This document shows, one piece after another, positions 1-8,328 of a DNA stretch of 26,021 nt (within the stretch, counting starts at the first letter, position 1; each line of letters opens with the position of its first letter). The notes under the pieces are model-generated. The model did no database searches. It was not told the DNA's origin and worked only from the letters and a program-made list of their open reading frames with translations. Both the position numbers and the translations under genes were made by a program. Location of the stretch: positions 1-26,021 of the forward strand of contig DKME01000172.1 in the NCBI GenBank assembly GCA_002469525.1, given 5' to 3'. The stretch is from Actinobacteria bacterium UBA7422. Its GTDB lineage: Bacteria; Actinomycetota; Actinomycetes; S36-B12.

Positions 1-372
1 ACCCTGGAGTCAGTTCCGGTTGAAAATAGAATTCTGGTCACCGACCATGACGCTCTCGGCTACCTAGCGGAACTTTATGGCTACGAGGTTGCCGGTACGG
101 TGATCCCTGCTGGGACAACCATGGCTTCACCAAGTTCGGCGGATCTTGCTGAACTAGTTGCGACCATCCAAGCTGAAGGGGTTACCGCAATTTTCGCGAA
201 TACCGCAGAGCCATCCGTTCTCGCTGAAGCTGTTGCCGCCGAGACCGGCATGGACATCTCAGTGATCCCGCTTTATGTTGGAAGCCTTGGAGCGCCTGAT
301 TCACCCGCAGCAACCTATATCGACATGATGCGTACCAATGCACAGTTGATAGCCGAGGGTCTGCAAGGCTGA
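1..372 (+). CDS. znuA: Zinc/manganese ABC transporter substrate-binding protein, C-terminal part (ZnuA-like), cut by window start
   Basis: The reading frame is open from base 1 and ends at TGA 370-372, so only about 123 C-terminal residues are present and the start lies outside the window. The residues resemble the C-terminal lobe of cluster A-I metal-binding proteins (ZnuA/TroA/PsaA). There is a TDHDALGYLAE stretch at residues 15-25 whose His is expected to be a metal ligand, a helix with the pattern AELVATIQAEGVTAIFA, and a closing SLGAPDSPAATYIDMMRTN segment near the last metal-ligand region of the family. The protein would bind zinc outside the membrane and hand it to the permease encoded 4 bp downstream. 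Together with the ATPase and zur that follow, the context favours zinc over manganese. The signal peptide, lipobox and His-rich loop cannot be seen. Confidence 0.88.
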   Translation, partial: TLESVPVENRILVTDHDALGYLAELYGYEVAGTVIPAGTTMASPSSADLAELVATIQAEGVTAIFANTAEPSVLAEAVAAETGMDISVIPLYVGSLGAPDSPAATYIDMMRTNAQLIAEGLQG

Positions 373-376
373 CTCA

Positions 377-1219
377 ATGGAATGGTTTCTTGACCCGTTT
401 GCGCTCGGGTTTCAACAACGTGCGCTTGCGGGTGGGATTCTCGCCGGACTCATGACCGCGGTTGTCGGCACGTGGTTGGTTCTTCGCGGTATGAGTTTCT
501 TTGGAGATGCATTTGTTCATGGAATAGTTCCGGGTATTGCAGCGGCGGTGGTCTTTGACATAAATCCACTCCTCGGAGCCGCTGCCGCGGCACTCGTCAT
601 GGTTCTTGCCATTGAATTAGTTAACCGACAAACAGTGTTGAGTGAAGACACATCGATCGGTTTACTTTTTGTCGGAATGTTGGCCCTAGGTGTAATCATC
701 ATCTCCCGACTTGACTCATATTCAGGCAGCCTCACGACAATTCTGTTCGGCGACGCCCTGGGCGTGACAACCCAAGACTTGATCACCCAAGGCATCCTGG
801 CCGTTGTGGTCATTTCCTCGACCTCCCTGTTTTATCGACCACTCCTCGCCCTATCTTTCAACGCTGACAAAGCTCAACTCTGGGGATTAAATCCAGGGCG
901 AGCCCATATCGCGTTGCTGATTCTTATTGCTGCGGCGGTGATCGGGAGTTTCCAGTCCGTAGGGACGCTGCTCGTATTTGGCCTACTCGTTGGCCCGCCT
1001 GCAACCGCGGCCCTGGTCTCTCGAACAGTTCCCCGCATGATGTTCACGGCAGCTTTCATTGCAGTATTTTCGGTGTGGATTGGACTTACCCTTAGTTACC
1101 ATCTCAACACCGCAGGGTCGGCCACCATGGCGATCGTCCCGGTGGTCCTGTTCTTTATTGTCCTGACCGTGACGCGACTACGAGCGGTCCGAAACAAGAA
1201 GGTGGCAGCCCGTGTCTGA
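377..1219 (+). CDS. znuB: Zinc ABC transporter permease (ZnuB-like, ABC-3 family)
   Basis: A 280-residue, very hydrophobic protein starting at ATG 377, just after the znuA stop. It has about eight membrane-spanning stretches and the features of ABC-3 metal permeases: the early GMSFFGDAFVHGIVPGIA segment, and a late SFQSVGTLLVFGLLVGPPATA segment that is the usual ATPase-contact and pore region. Length is normal for the family (about 270-300). It would form the membrane channel for zinc taken from ZnuA, powered by the ATPase encoded next. Its last codons overlap the GTG start of znuC by 8 bp, which suggests translational coupling. The C-terminus is basic (RLRAVRNKKVAARV), as expected for a cytoplasmic tail. 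Manganese or iron specificity cannot be excluded from sequence alone; the zur gene downstream supports zinc. Confidence 0.9.
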   Translation: MEWFLDPFALGFQQRALAGGILAGLMTAVVGTWLVLRGMSFFGDAFVHGIVPGIAAAVVFDINPLLGAAAAALVMVLAIELVNRQTVLSEDTSIGLLFVGMLALGVIIISRLDSYSGSLTTILFGDALGVTTQDLITQGILAVVVISSTSLFYRPLLALSFNADKAQLWGLNPGRAHIALLILIAAAVIGSFQSVGTLLVFGLLVGPPATAALVSRTVPRMMFTAAFIAVFSVWIGLTLSYHLNTAGSATMAIVPVVLFFIVLTVTRLRAVRNKKVAARV

Positions 1220-1988
1220 CGTTGTAGTTGGTCAACAGGTTGTCGTGACCCGAGGCTCGCACGTGGCAATTTCCGCCTCCGACTTCACCGTTCCACAGGG
1301 TAAAATAACCGCGATAATTGGTCCCAACGGAAGTGGGAAGTCAACCCTGCTGCACGCAATCGCAGGACTCCTTCCCCTTGTTAGTGGGAAACTCACCGTA
1401 CTGAACAACACTCCGGTGATCAGTCGGTCACAGATTTCCTATGTACTGCAATACACGACTGTTCCAACGGGAACTCCACTCACCGTGGCCGAGGCTGTCG
1501 CAATGGCCCGCTATCCGAAGTTGGGGTTATTCGGGCGGCCCACTAAAGAAGACAAGAAAGTTGTCACTTCAGCCATGGAGCGACTCAAAATTACCGACCT
1601 CGCGAAGCGACACCTCAACGAGCTTTCCGGTGGTCAACGTCAGCGCGTGTATGTGGCCCAAGGAATTGCACAAGACCACTCGATTCTCCTGCTCGATGAA
1701 CCACTCACCGGTTTGGATATCAACTCAGCCAAAACTATCGATTCGATAATTCACGACGAACCAGGTCGCGGCTGTTCCGTTGTTCTCACGACACATGATC
1801 TCGAGGAGGCCAGGGCGGCCGACCACGTGATTTTGACCGCGGGCCGTGTTATGGCTTGCGGAAAACCACAAGATGTCTTGACCAATGAGAATCTCACACA
1901 TGCGTATGGGCTGGGATCTCTGCATGAGCATCGAGTCTCGGATCTCATGTTGCCCACCGAGCACCACCTAGATGATCACTCACATTAG
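1212..1988 (+). CDS. znuC: Zinc ABC transporter ATP-binding protein (ZnuC-like)
   Basis: A 258-residue ABC ATPase that starts at GTG 1212 inside the end of znuB. All nucleotide-binding motifs are visible: Walker A GPNGSGKS at residues 37-44, a Q-loop around VLQ 78-80, signature LSGGQ at 138-142, Walker B ILLLDEP at 158-164, D-loop GLD and switch His195 in TTHDLEEA. It would hydrolyse ATP on the cytoplasmic face to drive zinc import through ZnuB. The C-terminus after residue 237 is rich in histidine and acidic residues (HEH, then HHLDDHSH at the very end), which could bind zinc. The gene ends 9 bp before zur, so the four genes look like one operon. Its Zur operator would lie upstream of znuA, outside the window. 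Confidence 0.92.
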   Translation: MSDVVVGQQVVVTRGSHVAISASDFTVPQGKITAIIGPNGSGKSTLLHAIAGLLPLVSGKLTVLNNTPVISRSQISYVLQYTTVPTGTPLTVAEAVAMARYPKLGLFGRPTKEDKKVVTSAMERLKITDLAKRHLNELSGGQRQRVYVAQGIAQDHSILLLDEPLTGLDINSAKTIDSIIHDEPGRGCSVVLTTHDLEEARAADHVILTAGRVMACGKPQDVLTNENLTHAYGLGSLHEHRVSDLMLPTEHHLDDHSH

Positions 1989-1997
1989 GGTCGTTCC

Positions 1998-2387
1998 ATG
2001 GCAACGGTAGGAGTCCGAACAACTCGACAGCGCACGGCCGTCTCAGAGGCCCTGACCGAACTAGATGACTTTCGCTCAACCCAAGAGATCCATGAATACC
2101 TGAAGGAACGGGGCGACAGCGTGGGTCTTGCAACCGTCTATCGGACTTTGCAGACGTTGAGTTCGGTGGGAGACGTAGACGTTATTCTCCGCGAGGATGG
2201 TGAATCCGTTTACCGACTTTGTAGTGACGCGCATCATCATCATTTAGTCTGCCGCAAGTGCGGTTTCACCGTTGAAGTAGAAGGACCGGCAGTGGAACGT
2301 TGGGCCGAGGCCGTGTCACATGAGCACGCCTTTACCGAGGTCAGCCACACCTTGGAAATTTTTGGGCTATGCGCTAACTGCAGCTAA
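1998..2387 (+). CDS. zur: Zinc-responsive Fur-family repressor (Zur)
   Basis: A 129-residue Fur-family regulator starting at ATG 1998. The N-terminal winged helix includes RTTRQRTAVSEAL at about residues 7-19 and the recognition-helix signature GLATVYRTLQTL at 43-54. The metal domain has the His cluster AHHHHLVC at 78-85, a CxxC pair at Cys85/Cys88 and a second CxxC pair at Cys125/Cys128 (CANC), which together hold the structural zinc. Additional His residues at 108 and 110 fit the regulatory zinc site. The short length and position directly after znuABC favour Zur rather than Fur or PerR. With zinc bound it would repress the operon that encodes it. It lies 10 bp from the convergent uppS stop and I see no strong terminator hairpin between them. 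Confidence 0.9.
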   Translation: MATVGVRTTRQRTAVSEALTELDDFRSTQEIHEYLKERGDSVGLATVYRTLQTLSSVGDVDVILREDGESVYRLCSDAHHHHLVCRKCGFTVEVEGPAVERWAEAVSHEHAFTEVSHTLEIFGLCANCS

Positions 2388-2397
2388 TGTGATGCCG

Positions 2398-3165
2398 CTA
2401 AACGGCCCCGCCATAACGTCGATTACGCGAAGCGTAAATCTCGCAGGCCTCCCATAGTTGCCGCCGGTCAAAGTCTGGCCACAGCGTGTCAAGGAAGACG
2501 AACTCCGCGTATGCGGACTGCCACAGTAAGAAGTTACTCATGCGCTGTTCACCTGAACTGCGCACAAAAAGGTCAACGTCTGGCATGTCGGGTTCATCTA
2601 GGTTCGCCGCAATCATGCGCTCGGTAATTTTCTTTGGCGAAACTTGCCCCTTGGCGACTTTCTCCGCGATTGCTTGAACCGCGTCTGCGATCTCAGCTCG
2701 GCCTCCGTAATTGACACACATGGTGAGGGTCAACTTGTTGTTCTTTGCTGTAAGCGCCTCGGCCGCTTCAAGTTCCTTGATCACACTTGTCCACAACTTG
2801 GGCCTGCGACCGGCCCAACGGATTCGAACGCCCAGCTCATGCATTTCGTCGCGGCGACGTCTGATTACATCGCGGTTGAATCCCATAAGGAACCGCACTT
2901 CTTCAGGCGATCTGCGCCAGTTCTCCGTCGAGAAAGCGTACGCGGAGATCCACCCAATTCCTATTTCCAGTGCACCGTGGACACAGTCCAACAGGCTGGC
3001 TTCACCCGCTTCGTGCCCTGCGGTCCGCGGCAAACCACGCTCTTGGGCCCAACGACCGTTGCCGTCCATGACAAGTGCAACATGCTTAGGGACCAATTCC
3101 TTCGGGAGCTTTGGCGCAACCACACCGCTTGGGTGAGCCGGTGGGGCTGGAAACTTCTTCTTCAT
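2398..3165 (-). CDS. uppS: Isoprenyl (undecaprenyl/decaprenyl) diphosphate synthase, cis-type
   Basis: A 255-residue cis-prenyltransferase. The family signature HVALVMDGNGRWAQERGL lies at residues 28-45, with the catalytic Asp34 in MDGNGRWA, followed by the conserved GHEAG. The C-terminal part has the RSSGEQRMSNFLLWQSAYAEF segment that binds substrate pyrophosphate and magnesium. It condenses isopentenyl diphosphate units onto an allylic primer to make the lipid carrier for peptidoglycan and other wall polymers, at the inner membrane face. In mycobacteria the matching locus (Rv2361c) makes the decaprenyl chain, so product length here is uncertain. Its ATG overlaps the recO stop as ATGA, and a strong GGGAGGAG ribosome site lies inside the end of recO. 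The N-terminal 25 residues are a low-complexity Lys/Pro stretch, common in actinobacterial members. Confidence 0.95.
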   Translation of the reverse strand: MKKKFPAPPAHPSGVVAPKLPKELVPKHVALVMDGNGRWAQERGLPRTAGHEAGEASLLDCVHGALEIGIGWISAYAFSTENWRRSPEEVRFLMGFNRDVIRRRRDEMHELGVRIRWAGRRPKLWTSVIKELEAAEALTAKNNKLTLTMCVNYGGRAEIADAVQAIAEKVAKGQVSPKKITERMIAANLDEPDMPDVDLFVRSSGEQRMSNFLLWQSAYAEFVFLDTLWPDFDRRQLWEACEIYASRNRRYGGAV

Positions 3166-3911
3166 GCAACTCCTCCCACGGTCTTGCGGTCAACCAGCGG
3201 CAATGATTTCAGTCCCCGGTCAAGGTGCCACTGGAGAAACGCAGCAATTAACCCGCTCGCTTCAGTTCGCGAACGCGGCTCACTTATGTCCGCTTGATCC
3301 CACTCACCCGAGAGCAATGCGCCCAGCAGGGTCACGGTTTCGGCACTAGGCGCCGCCGAACCTGGCGGGCGGCAACTATCGCAGACGATCCCCCCTGCAG
3401 GTATGGCGAATGCACGGTGCGGACCCTCACTCCCGCATTGAGCACAGTCGTGGAATGACGGTGACCAACCAGCAACTGCCAGTGATCTCAATAGGTAGCT
3501 GTCAAGAATCAGTCGTGGATCATGCTCCCCCGCAGTGAGCGAACGCAGACCCGACACCAGCAGAGCGAACTGAGGGACGGCGGGTTCGCCTTCCTGGGGA
3601 GTGAGCCTTTCAGCTGTTTCCAGCATGGCGGTTCCAGAAGTCCAGGCAACATAATCTGATGTGAGGGCTCCACCCATGGCCGCGATGCTTTCCACCTGGG
3701 TGACACTGTCAAGGGATTTACCCGTGTACAGCTGAATGTCTACGTGCGCAAATGGCTCTAACCGCCCACCAATTCTGCTTGAAGTTTTGCGCACTCCTCT
3801 GGCGACCGCTCGAACACGACCGTGGCTTCTCGTGAGCAATGTGACAATGCGATCAGACTCGCCAAGTTTTTGGGCTCGAAGCACCACTGCTTCATCGCGA
3901 TAAACTGGCAC
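3162..3911 (-). CDS. recO: DNA repair protein RecO
   Basis: RecO loads RecA onto SSB-coated single-stranded DNA in the RecFOR pathway. The N-terminal OB-fold is recognisable from the opening VYRDEAVVLRAQKLGESDRIVTLLTRSHGRV pattern. A four-cysteine zinc element follows: CAQC, then CDSC about 20 residues later (CxxC...CxxC). I place the start at GTG 3911 (249 aa, beginning MPVYRDEAVV), which matches where RecO proteins usually begin; an in-frame GTG at 3935 would add eight residues of no family likeness. The stop overlaps the uppS start by 4 nt. Gene order recO then uppS is common in Actinomycetota. The divergent transporter gene begins 59 bp away, so the recO-uppS promoter must lie in or near 3912-3970. 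Confidence 0.92.
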   Translation of the reverse strand: MPVYRDEAVVLRAQKLGESDRIVTLLTRSHGRVRAVARGVRKTSSRIGGRLEPFAHVDIQLYTGKSLDSVTQVESIAAMGGALTSDYVAWTSGTAMLETAERLTPQEGEPAVPQFALLVSGLRSLTAGEHDPRLILDSYLLRSLAVAGWSPSFHDCAQCGSEGPHRAFAIPAGGIVCDSCRPPGSAAPSAETVTLLGALLSGEWDQADISEPRSRTEASGLIAAFLQWHLDRGLKSLPLVDRKTVGGVA

Positions 3912-3970
3912 ACTACATTCTAGGCGGCTACGCACCGGATATCCGCTTCAAAATTCCAGTCAGGAGCGGA

Positions 3971-5191
3971 ATGTCTCAAAACGACGAGCCCGCGCGGGAA
4001 CAATCCAGCCGGCAGAAGCGTGATATTCAACTTTTCGCACTTGAGCCAAGATTCCTGCGCAAATCAATTCTGCTTGTCCTGATCGGTGTACTGATATTTC
4101 AGGTCGTGACTTGGTCTTTCTCACTGCTCGCTGGGTTCCTGTTCAATCTCTTGCTGGCCTGGTTGCTCGCAATCTCAATCGACCCAATCGTGACAGGTCT
4201 TGCCAATAGGGGCATGCGACGAGGTTTGGCAACCACGATCGTGGTCGTCTCTGGAATCGCTTTGATCGGCGGATTCATCGCTCTCTTTGGTGGCGCACTC
4301 GCAACGCAAATTGCGGAACTAGTTGCTGCGATGCCCGCCTTGATTTTGGACCTGGTTCAGTGGCTCAACTCAACCTTTGATGCAAATATTGATCCGGTTG
4401 AAATCACGTCTAATCTGAATCTGACAACGGAGCAAATTACAGCTATTGCTTCTTCACTGGCCGGTGGGATTTTCGGGGTTGTATTCAGTGTTCTCGGTGT
4501 CGCCTTCAGCCTATTAACCGTGGCAGTTTTCAGTTTCTATTTCGCGGCGGACTCCCCACGGATCAAACGGTTTATTGCTGGGTGGCTCCCACACAACAGG
4601 CAAATCGTTTTTATTAACGTGTGGGAAATTTCAGTTCGCAAGGCCGGAGGATTCCTGATCTCCAAACTCGCACTCGCAACACTGTCAGCGGCGGCACATA
4701 TAGCTTTCTTTTACCTGATCGACATTCCCTACTGGTTACCCATGGGAATTTTCGCAGGCCTCGTGAGCCAATTCATCCCTACAATCGGCACCTACCTTGG
4801 AGTTGCGCTGCCAGCCCTTTTTGCCGCATTTGATCAGCCGATTGACATTCTGTGGATCGCACTCTTTGCAACGGTGTACCAGCAATTTGAAAACTACGTT
4901 TTTACTCCACGAATTTCTACCGCGACTATGGATATCAATTCCGGTGTTGCACTTGGATCCGTGTTCGTTGGCGCTGCACTCTTTGGCCCGATCGGAGCAA
5001 TCATTGGAATCCCGCTGGTCGCAATTGCGATTGCAGTGATTGAGGCCTACGTCCACCGCTATGACCTTCACCCTGAAGTTGAGGAACGAACAGTTTCCCG
5101 ACGGATGCGAACACCAGTTCAAATGATGCGCGAGCGGGCTGATTCTGATTCTGATTCACAATCCAAGCCAGATTCTGATTCAGAACTCTGA
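3971..5191 (+). CDS. AI-2E family transporter (UPF0118/TqsA-like membrane protein)
   Basis: A 406-residue integral membrane protein beginning at ATG 3971 with an AGGAG ribosome site at 3962-3966. Eight or so hydrophobic helices are arranged in the order typical of the family: two near the N-terminus, a long extracytoplasmic loop, then a C-terminal cluster. That cluster includes the conserved GIFAGLVSQFIPTIGTYLG segment (about 257-275) and the QQFENYVFTPRI motif (about 305-316). Members export small molecules such as AI-2 or act as Na+/H+ antiporters; the substrate cannot be told from sequence. The tail ends in an Asp-Ser repeat (DSDSDSQ...DSDSEL) encoded by GATTCT/GATTCA hexamers. It stands alone, divergent from recO and convergent with era (8 bp gap). 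In mycobacteria this slot between recO and era holds an amidase gene, so the insertion is lineage-specific. Confidence 0.85.
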   Translation: MSQNDEPAREQSSRQKRDIQLFALEPRFLRKSILLVLIGVLIFQVVTWSFSLLAGFLFNLLLAWLLAISIDPIVTGLANRGMRRGLATTIVVVSGIALIGGFIALFGGALATQIAELVAAMPALILDLVQWLNSTFDANIDPVEITSNLNLTTEQITAIASSLAGGIFGVVFSVLGVAFSLLTVAVFSFYFAADSPRIKRFIAGWLPHNRQIVFINVWEISVRKAGGFLISKLALATLSAAAHIAFFYLIDIPYWLPMGIFAGLVSQFIPTIGTYLGVALPALFAAFDQPIDILWIALFATVYQQFENYVFTPRISTATMDINSGVALGSVFVGAALFGPIGAIIGIPLVAIAIAVIEAYVHRYDLHPEVEERTVSRRMRTPVQMMRERADSDSDSQSKPDSDSEL

Positions 5192-5199
5192 ACCCTGAA

Positions 5200-6123
5200 C
5201 TAGAACCCGAGACGTCGGAGTTGCTTGGGGTTGCGCTGCCAGTCTTTTGCAACCTTGACGCGAAGGTCAAGGAACACCGCCGTTCCTAGAAATTTCTCGA
5301 TCTCCGCGCGTGACTCACTCCCCACTCGCTTGAGTCGAGATCCACCCTTACCAATCACAATCGCTTTCTGACTGTCGCGCTCCACAAACAAACTCGCGTA
5401 GATGTCAGTCAATGGGAAATTCTCCGGGCGGTCTTCCCGCAATGACATCTCTTCAATGACAACAGCAATCGAATGGGGCAATTCGTCCTGCACACCCTTG
5501 AGCGCGGCTTCACGGATCAGTTCAGAGACAAAGATTTCCTCGGGTTCGTCGGTGACAGTGTCTTCGGGGAAGAACTGCGGCCCCTGCGGCATGGCTTTCA
5601 TGAGTTCGTCAATCACAACGTCCACTTGATCATTGGACTTGGCAGAGACGGGAATAATTGAGCTCCAGTTCACTCCGAGCTCCGTGCCGAGTTTTTCAAC
5701 AGCGATCAGTTGTTTTACCAGTTGCTCCGGGTTAACCAGGTCAGTTTTGGTCACCAACGCAAAGTTGATGCTCTTTGAAAGGCCTGCAATTGATTCGGTA
5801 ATAAACCGATCACCCGGCCCAATCGTTTCGTTCGCCGGGATGCACAGGGCAACAGCATCCACGGTGGAATACGTGTCCTTCACTTCCTCGTTTAGTCGCT
5901 GTCCCAAGAGTGTTCGGGGACGATGAATCCCAGGAGTATCAACCAAAATGAGTTGACCGTCAGGCCTGGTAATAATCGCGCGAATTACTCGTCGCGTTGT
6001 TTGTGGCCGATCCGAGGTAATGGCCACCTTGGTTCCCATGGCCGCGTTGAGAAAAGTCGACTTGCCGGCATTAGGCCGACCGACTATCGCGGCAAATCCA
6101 CTCGTGAAATCGGCCTTTGTCAT
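5200..6123 (-). CDS. era: GTPase Era
   Basis: A 307-residue Era GTPase, normal length. G1 GRPNAGKS is at residues 15-22, the switch region has SDRPQTTRR, G3 DTPG is at 62-65, and G4 reads TKTD at 125-128 rather than the canonical NKxD. The TKxD variant occurs in actinobacterial Era proteins and should not abolish guanine binding. The C-terminal KH domain shows the IGKGGSRLKRVG loop. Era binds the 3' end of 16S rRNA and helps mature the 30S subunit. Its ATG overlaps the stop of the DMT transporter gene as ATGA, making it the last gene of the run that begins at hrcA. It converges on the AI-2E transporter gene with an 8-bp gap and no obvious hairpin between them. Confidence 0.95.
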   Translation of the reverse strand: MTKADFTSGFAAIVGRPNAGKSTFLNAAMGTKVAITSDRPQTTRRVIRAIITRPDGQLILVDTPGIHRPRTLLGQRLNEEVKDTYSTVDAVALCIPANETIGPGDRFITESIAGLSKSINFALVTKTDLVNPEQLVKQLIAVEKLGTELGVNWSSIIPVSAKSNDQVDVVIDELMKAMPQGPQFFPEDTVTDEPEEIFVSELIREAALKGVQDELPHSIAVVIEEMSLREDRPENFPLTDIYASLFVERDSQKAIVIGKGGSRLKRVGSESRAEIEKFLGTAVFLDLRVKVAKDWQRNPKQLRRLGF

Positions 6124-7022
6124 GGTGTTATTGCATCTGCTCTCTCACTTGGTGAATCCTGATGGGAAACCGATCGCGCCAGAAGAACCAACGCAAGGAG
6201 TATTAGTCCGCATCCGGCTAAGCCGACAAGTGAAATCGCTTCGCTCAAGACGGCTACTGCCAAGATAGTCGCCACAAGCGGCTCAGCCAAATTCAGCGTG
6301 CCAATTGTACCGGCGTTGAGTACGCGCATGCCTCTCCCAAACAACCAATATGCAGCGGTAGTCACGATCAACCCCAACCACAATGCTGCGACGAAACCGC
6401 TGCCACTCACAATCCAGGAACCAGAAGTCACCGCGAATGGGAGCAGGATCACCGCCCCGACTGCGAAGGCCGCGGCCAGAACAGAAGTTGATTGGGAGCC
6501 AACATGGGTCAATTGGGTGCCAATATTGGTGAACACGGCGTAGCTCGCGGCCGCTGCAAGACCAGCAGCAATTCCCCCAACCGCGACCTCACCTTCTGGG
6601 GGTCTGCCCACAAGTAACGCCAGACCAACAACCCCAATGGCTGTTGCGATCCACCAGGTGCGCTTTGGACGTACGTGATTCCACGCCCACCCGAGTAGCC
6701 CAGCACACCAGGGCGCCGCCGAAATCGTGACCAAGGTACCGACTGCAACCCCGGAAAGTGTCACGCTGAGAAAGAAGAAGAACTGAAACGCCGCGACACC
6801 AAGCCCCATGGCCCAGATCAGAGGTAGTCGATACAAACTAAAGAAAGCGATCCCGCGAGTAAGGAATACCAACCCGATTGCACCAATGATCAACCGCCAC
6901 GCAGCAACTGAGGCCGAACTGGCTTCAGGGATCAACAGAGTGCTGGTGGTGCCTGAAGTCCCAAACAGAATCGCGGCGCCCAAAACGGAGATGACTCCGG
7001 ATTGGGAACTAATCCGAGTCAC
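6120..7022 (-). CDS. EamA/DMT-superfamily transporter
   Basis: A 300-residue protein with about ten hydrophobic helices in two similar halves, the usual form of EamA-type drug/metabolite exporters. Supporting features are the N-terminal GAAILFGTSGTTSTLL stretch, a GTLVTISAAPWCAGLLGW stretch in the first half, and AGTIGTLNLAEPLVATILAVAVLSE in the second half, which is the typical end of an EamA repeat. The start is GTG 7022, 14 bp inside the end of the CNNM gene; the stop overlaps era by 4 nt. The substrate is unknown. The position is odd: CNNM transporter and era genes are usually adjacent or separated by other small genes, and this transporter appears to have been inserted while keeping translational coupling on both sides. 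Confidence 0.88.
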   Translation of the reverse strand: MTRISSQSGVISVLGAAILFGTSGTTSTLLIPEASSASVAAWRLIIGAIGLVFLTRGIAFFSLYRLPLIWAMGLGVAAFQFFFFLSVTLSGVAVGTLVTISAAPWCAGLLGWAWNHVRPKRTWWIATAIGVVGLALLVGRPPEGEVAVGGIAAGLAAAASYAVFTNIGTQLTHVGSQSTSVLAAAFAVGAVILLPFAVTSGSWIVSGSGFVAALWLGLIVTTAAYWLFGRGMRVLNAGTIGTLNLAEPLVATILAVAVLSEAISLVGLAGCGLILLALVLLARSVSHQDSPSERADAITP

Positions 7023-8328
7023 GTTCTAAATCTGCTTCATTCACTTCGATTAATTCCAGTGTTTCCGAGGGTCGAGCTACGACAAAACTAATTCGGTTTC
7101 GGCGACCTGTTCCCACTTCTGCAACTAACTCCCAGCCTTGAATGTCAATGCGCGATTCAGCGATTGGAACCCGACCTAGTTTTTTCGCCATTAACCCCAG
7201 GACGGAGTCGATGCCTTCTTCCTCGGAATCCAGATCAATGTCAATTAGTTCAGCGAAGTCTCCAATATTCATGCGAGACATGACTCGGAAGCCACCGCCA
7301 TTCAGGAGTTCGATTTCGGGAGCGGCGGTATCGTATTCGTCGGCGATCTCACCCACGATCTCTTCAAGGATGTCCTCGATCGTGACAATTCCCGCGGTGC
7401 CCCCGTACTCGTCCACAACAATTGCCATGTGCACGCGCGCTGATTGCATATCTCTCAACAAATCATCGGCCTGCTTACTGTCAGGGACAAAGTACGCGGG
7501 ACGCATCAGATCTTCTACTTTTTCTGCATGCTCAGCGTCGCGATACTCAAAGACTCTTTTCACAATGTCCTTGAGGTAGATCACACCCACGATGTCGTCT
7601 GCATTCTCGCCGATCACAGGGATGCGAGAAAACCAAGATCTAAGACCAAGCGAAAGCGCTTGGCGTAACGACTTATGCCGTTCAATGAACACCATTTCGG
7701 TACGCGGGACCATCACTTCCCGTGCAAATGTGTCGCTGAGCTCGAATACCGAGTGGATCATTGCTCGTTCGTCGTCTTCGATGAGCGAGTCGCTCGAGGC
7801 CATGTCAACTAGGTCACGTAATTCAGCCTGGGAATCAAAGGGGCCCTGACGGAACCCTTTACCCGGTGTAAGTGCATTGCCGACATGAATCAAGAGAGTT
7901 GCAATTGGACCAAGAATTGCCGCGAGGAAGCGGGCCGGGCCCCCGCTTACCAATGCAATTCTCTCCGAGTGAATCCGACCCAAGGTTCGGGGAGCGACAC
8001 CCAATCCTACGTATGAAACTAGAACCAAGATTGCCGCGATGAGCGCAAAAGCTGCGATGAGTGGCATCTGCGTTGAATCCGTCAGCCAACTGATCCCGTG
8101 GTAGCTGATCAACACAAAGGCGGTGATACTCGCAATGGTGGAAACAAAGAGTAGGACGTTGACATAACGAGGTCGGTCATCAATGACGCTTAACAGTCGC
8201 AAACTGGCCTTCGAGTCCTCGAGGTCTTCAATCCTTGACCGAGAGATCCGACTAATGGCAGTTTCAGCACTGATCAGCAGCCCTGCGATCACTACCAAGA
8301 TGATTGACGCGAGAACGATTACGATCAC
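7009..8328 (-). CDS. CNNM/HlyC/CorC-family transporter with CBS domains
   Basis: A membrane protein with the architecture CNNM transmembrane domain (about 1-180, with the conserved AETAISRISRSR near residue 20), two CBS domains (about 200-330, ending in GGTAGIVTIEDILEEIVGEI), and a C-terminal CorC_HlyC domain (about 345-425). Family members are implicated in magnesium or cobalt efflux and divalent cation balance; the old name haemolysin is misleading. I place the start at GTG 8328 (439 aa), because it gives a GTGA overlap with the ybeY stop, like several other junctions in this run. An in-frame TTG at 8340 would add four residues. The locus ybeY-CNNM-era is a conserved actinobacterial arrangement. 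Confidence 0.9.
   Translation of the reverse strand: MIVIVLASIILVVIAGLLISAETAISRISRSRIEDLEDSKASLRLLSVIDDRPRYVNVLLFVSTIASITAFVLISYHGISWLTDSTQMPLIAAFALIAAILVLVSYVGLGVAPRTLGRIHSERIALVSGGPARFLAAILGPIATLLIHVGNALTPGKGFRQGPFDSQAELRDLVDMASSDSLIEDDERAMIHSVFELSDTFAREVMVPRTEMVFIERHKSLRQALSLGLRSWFSRIPVIGENADDIVGVIYLKDIVKRVFEYRDAEHAEKVEDLMRPAYFVPDSKQADDLLRDMQSARVHMAIVVDEYGGTAGIVTIEDILEEIVGEIADEYDTAAPEIELLNGGGFRVMSRMNIGDFAELIDIDLDSEEEGIDSVLGLMAKKLGRVPIAESRIDIQGWELVAEVGTGRRNRISFVVARPSETLELIEVNEADLERDSD

Noticed and set aside
2644..3297. 217-codon plus-strand open frame across uppS and the end of recO
   Set aside because: Antisense to two conserved genes with intact motifs; the translation resembles no known family.
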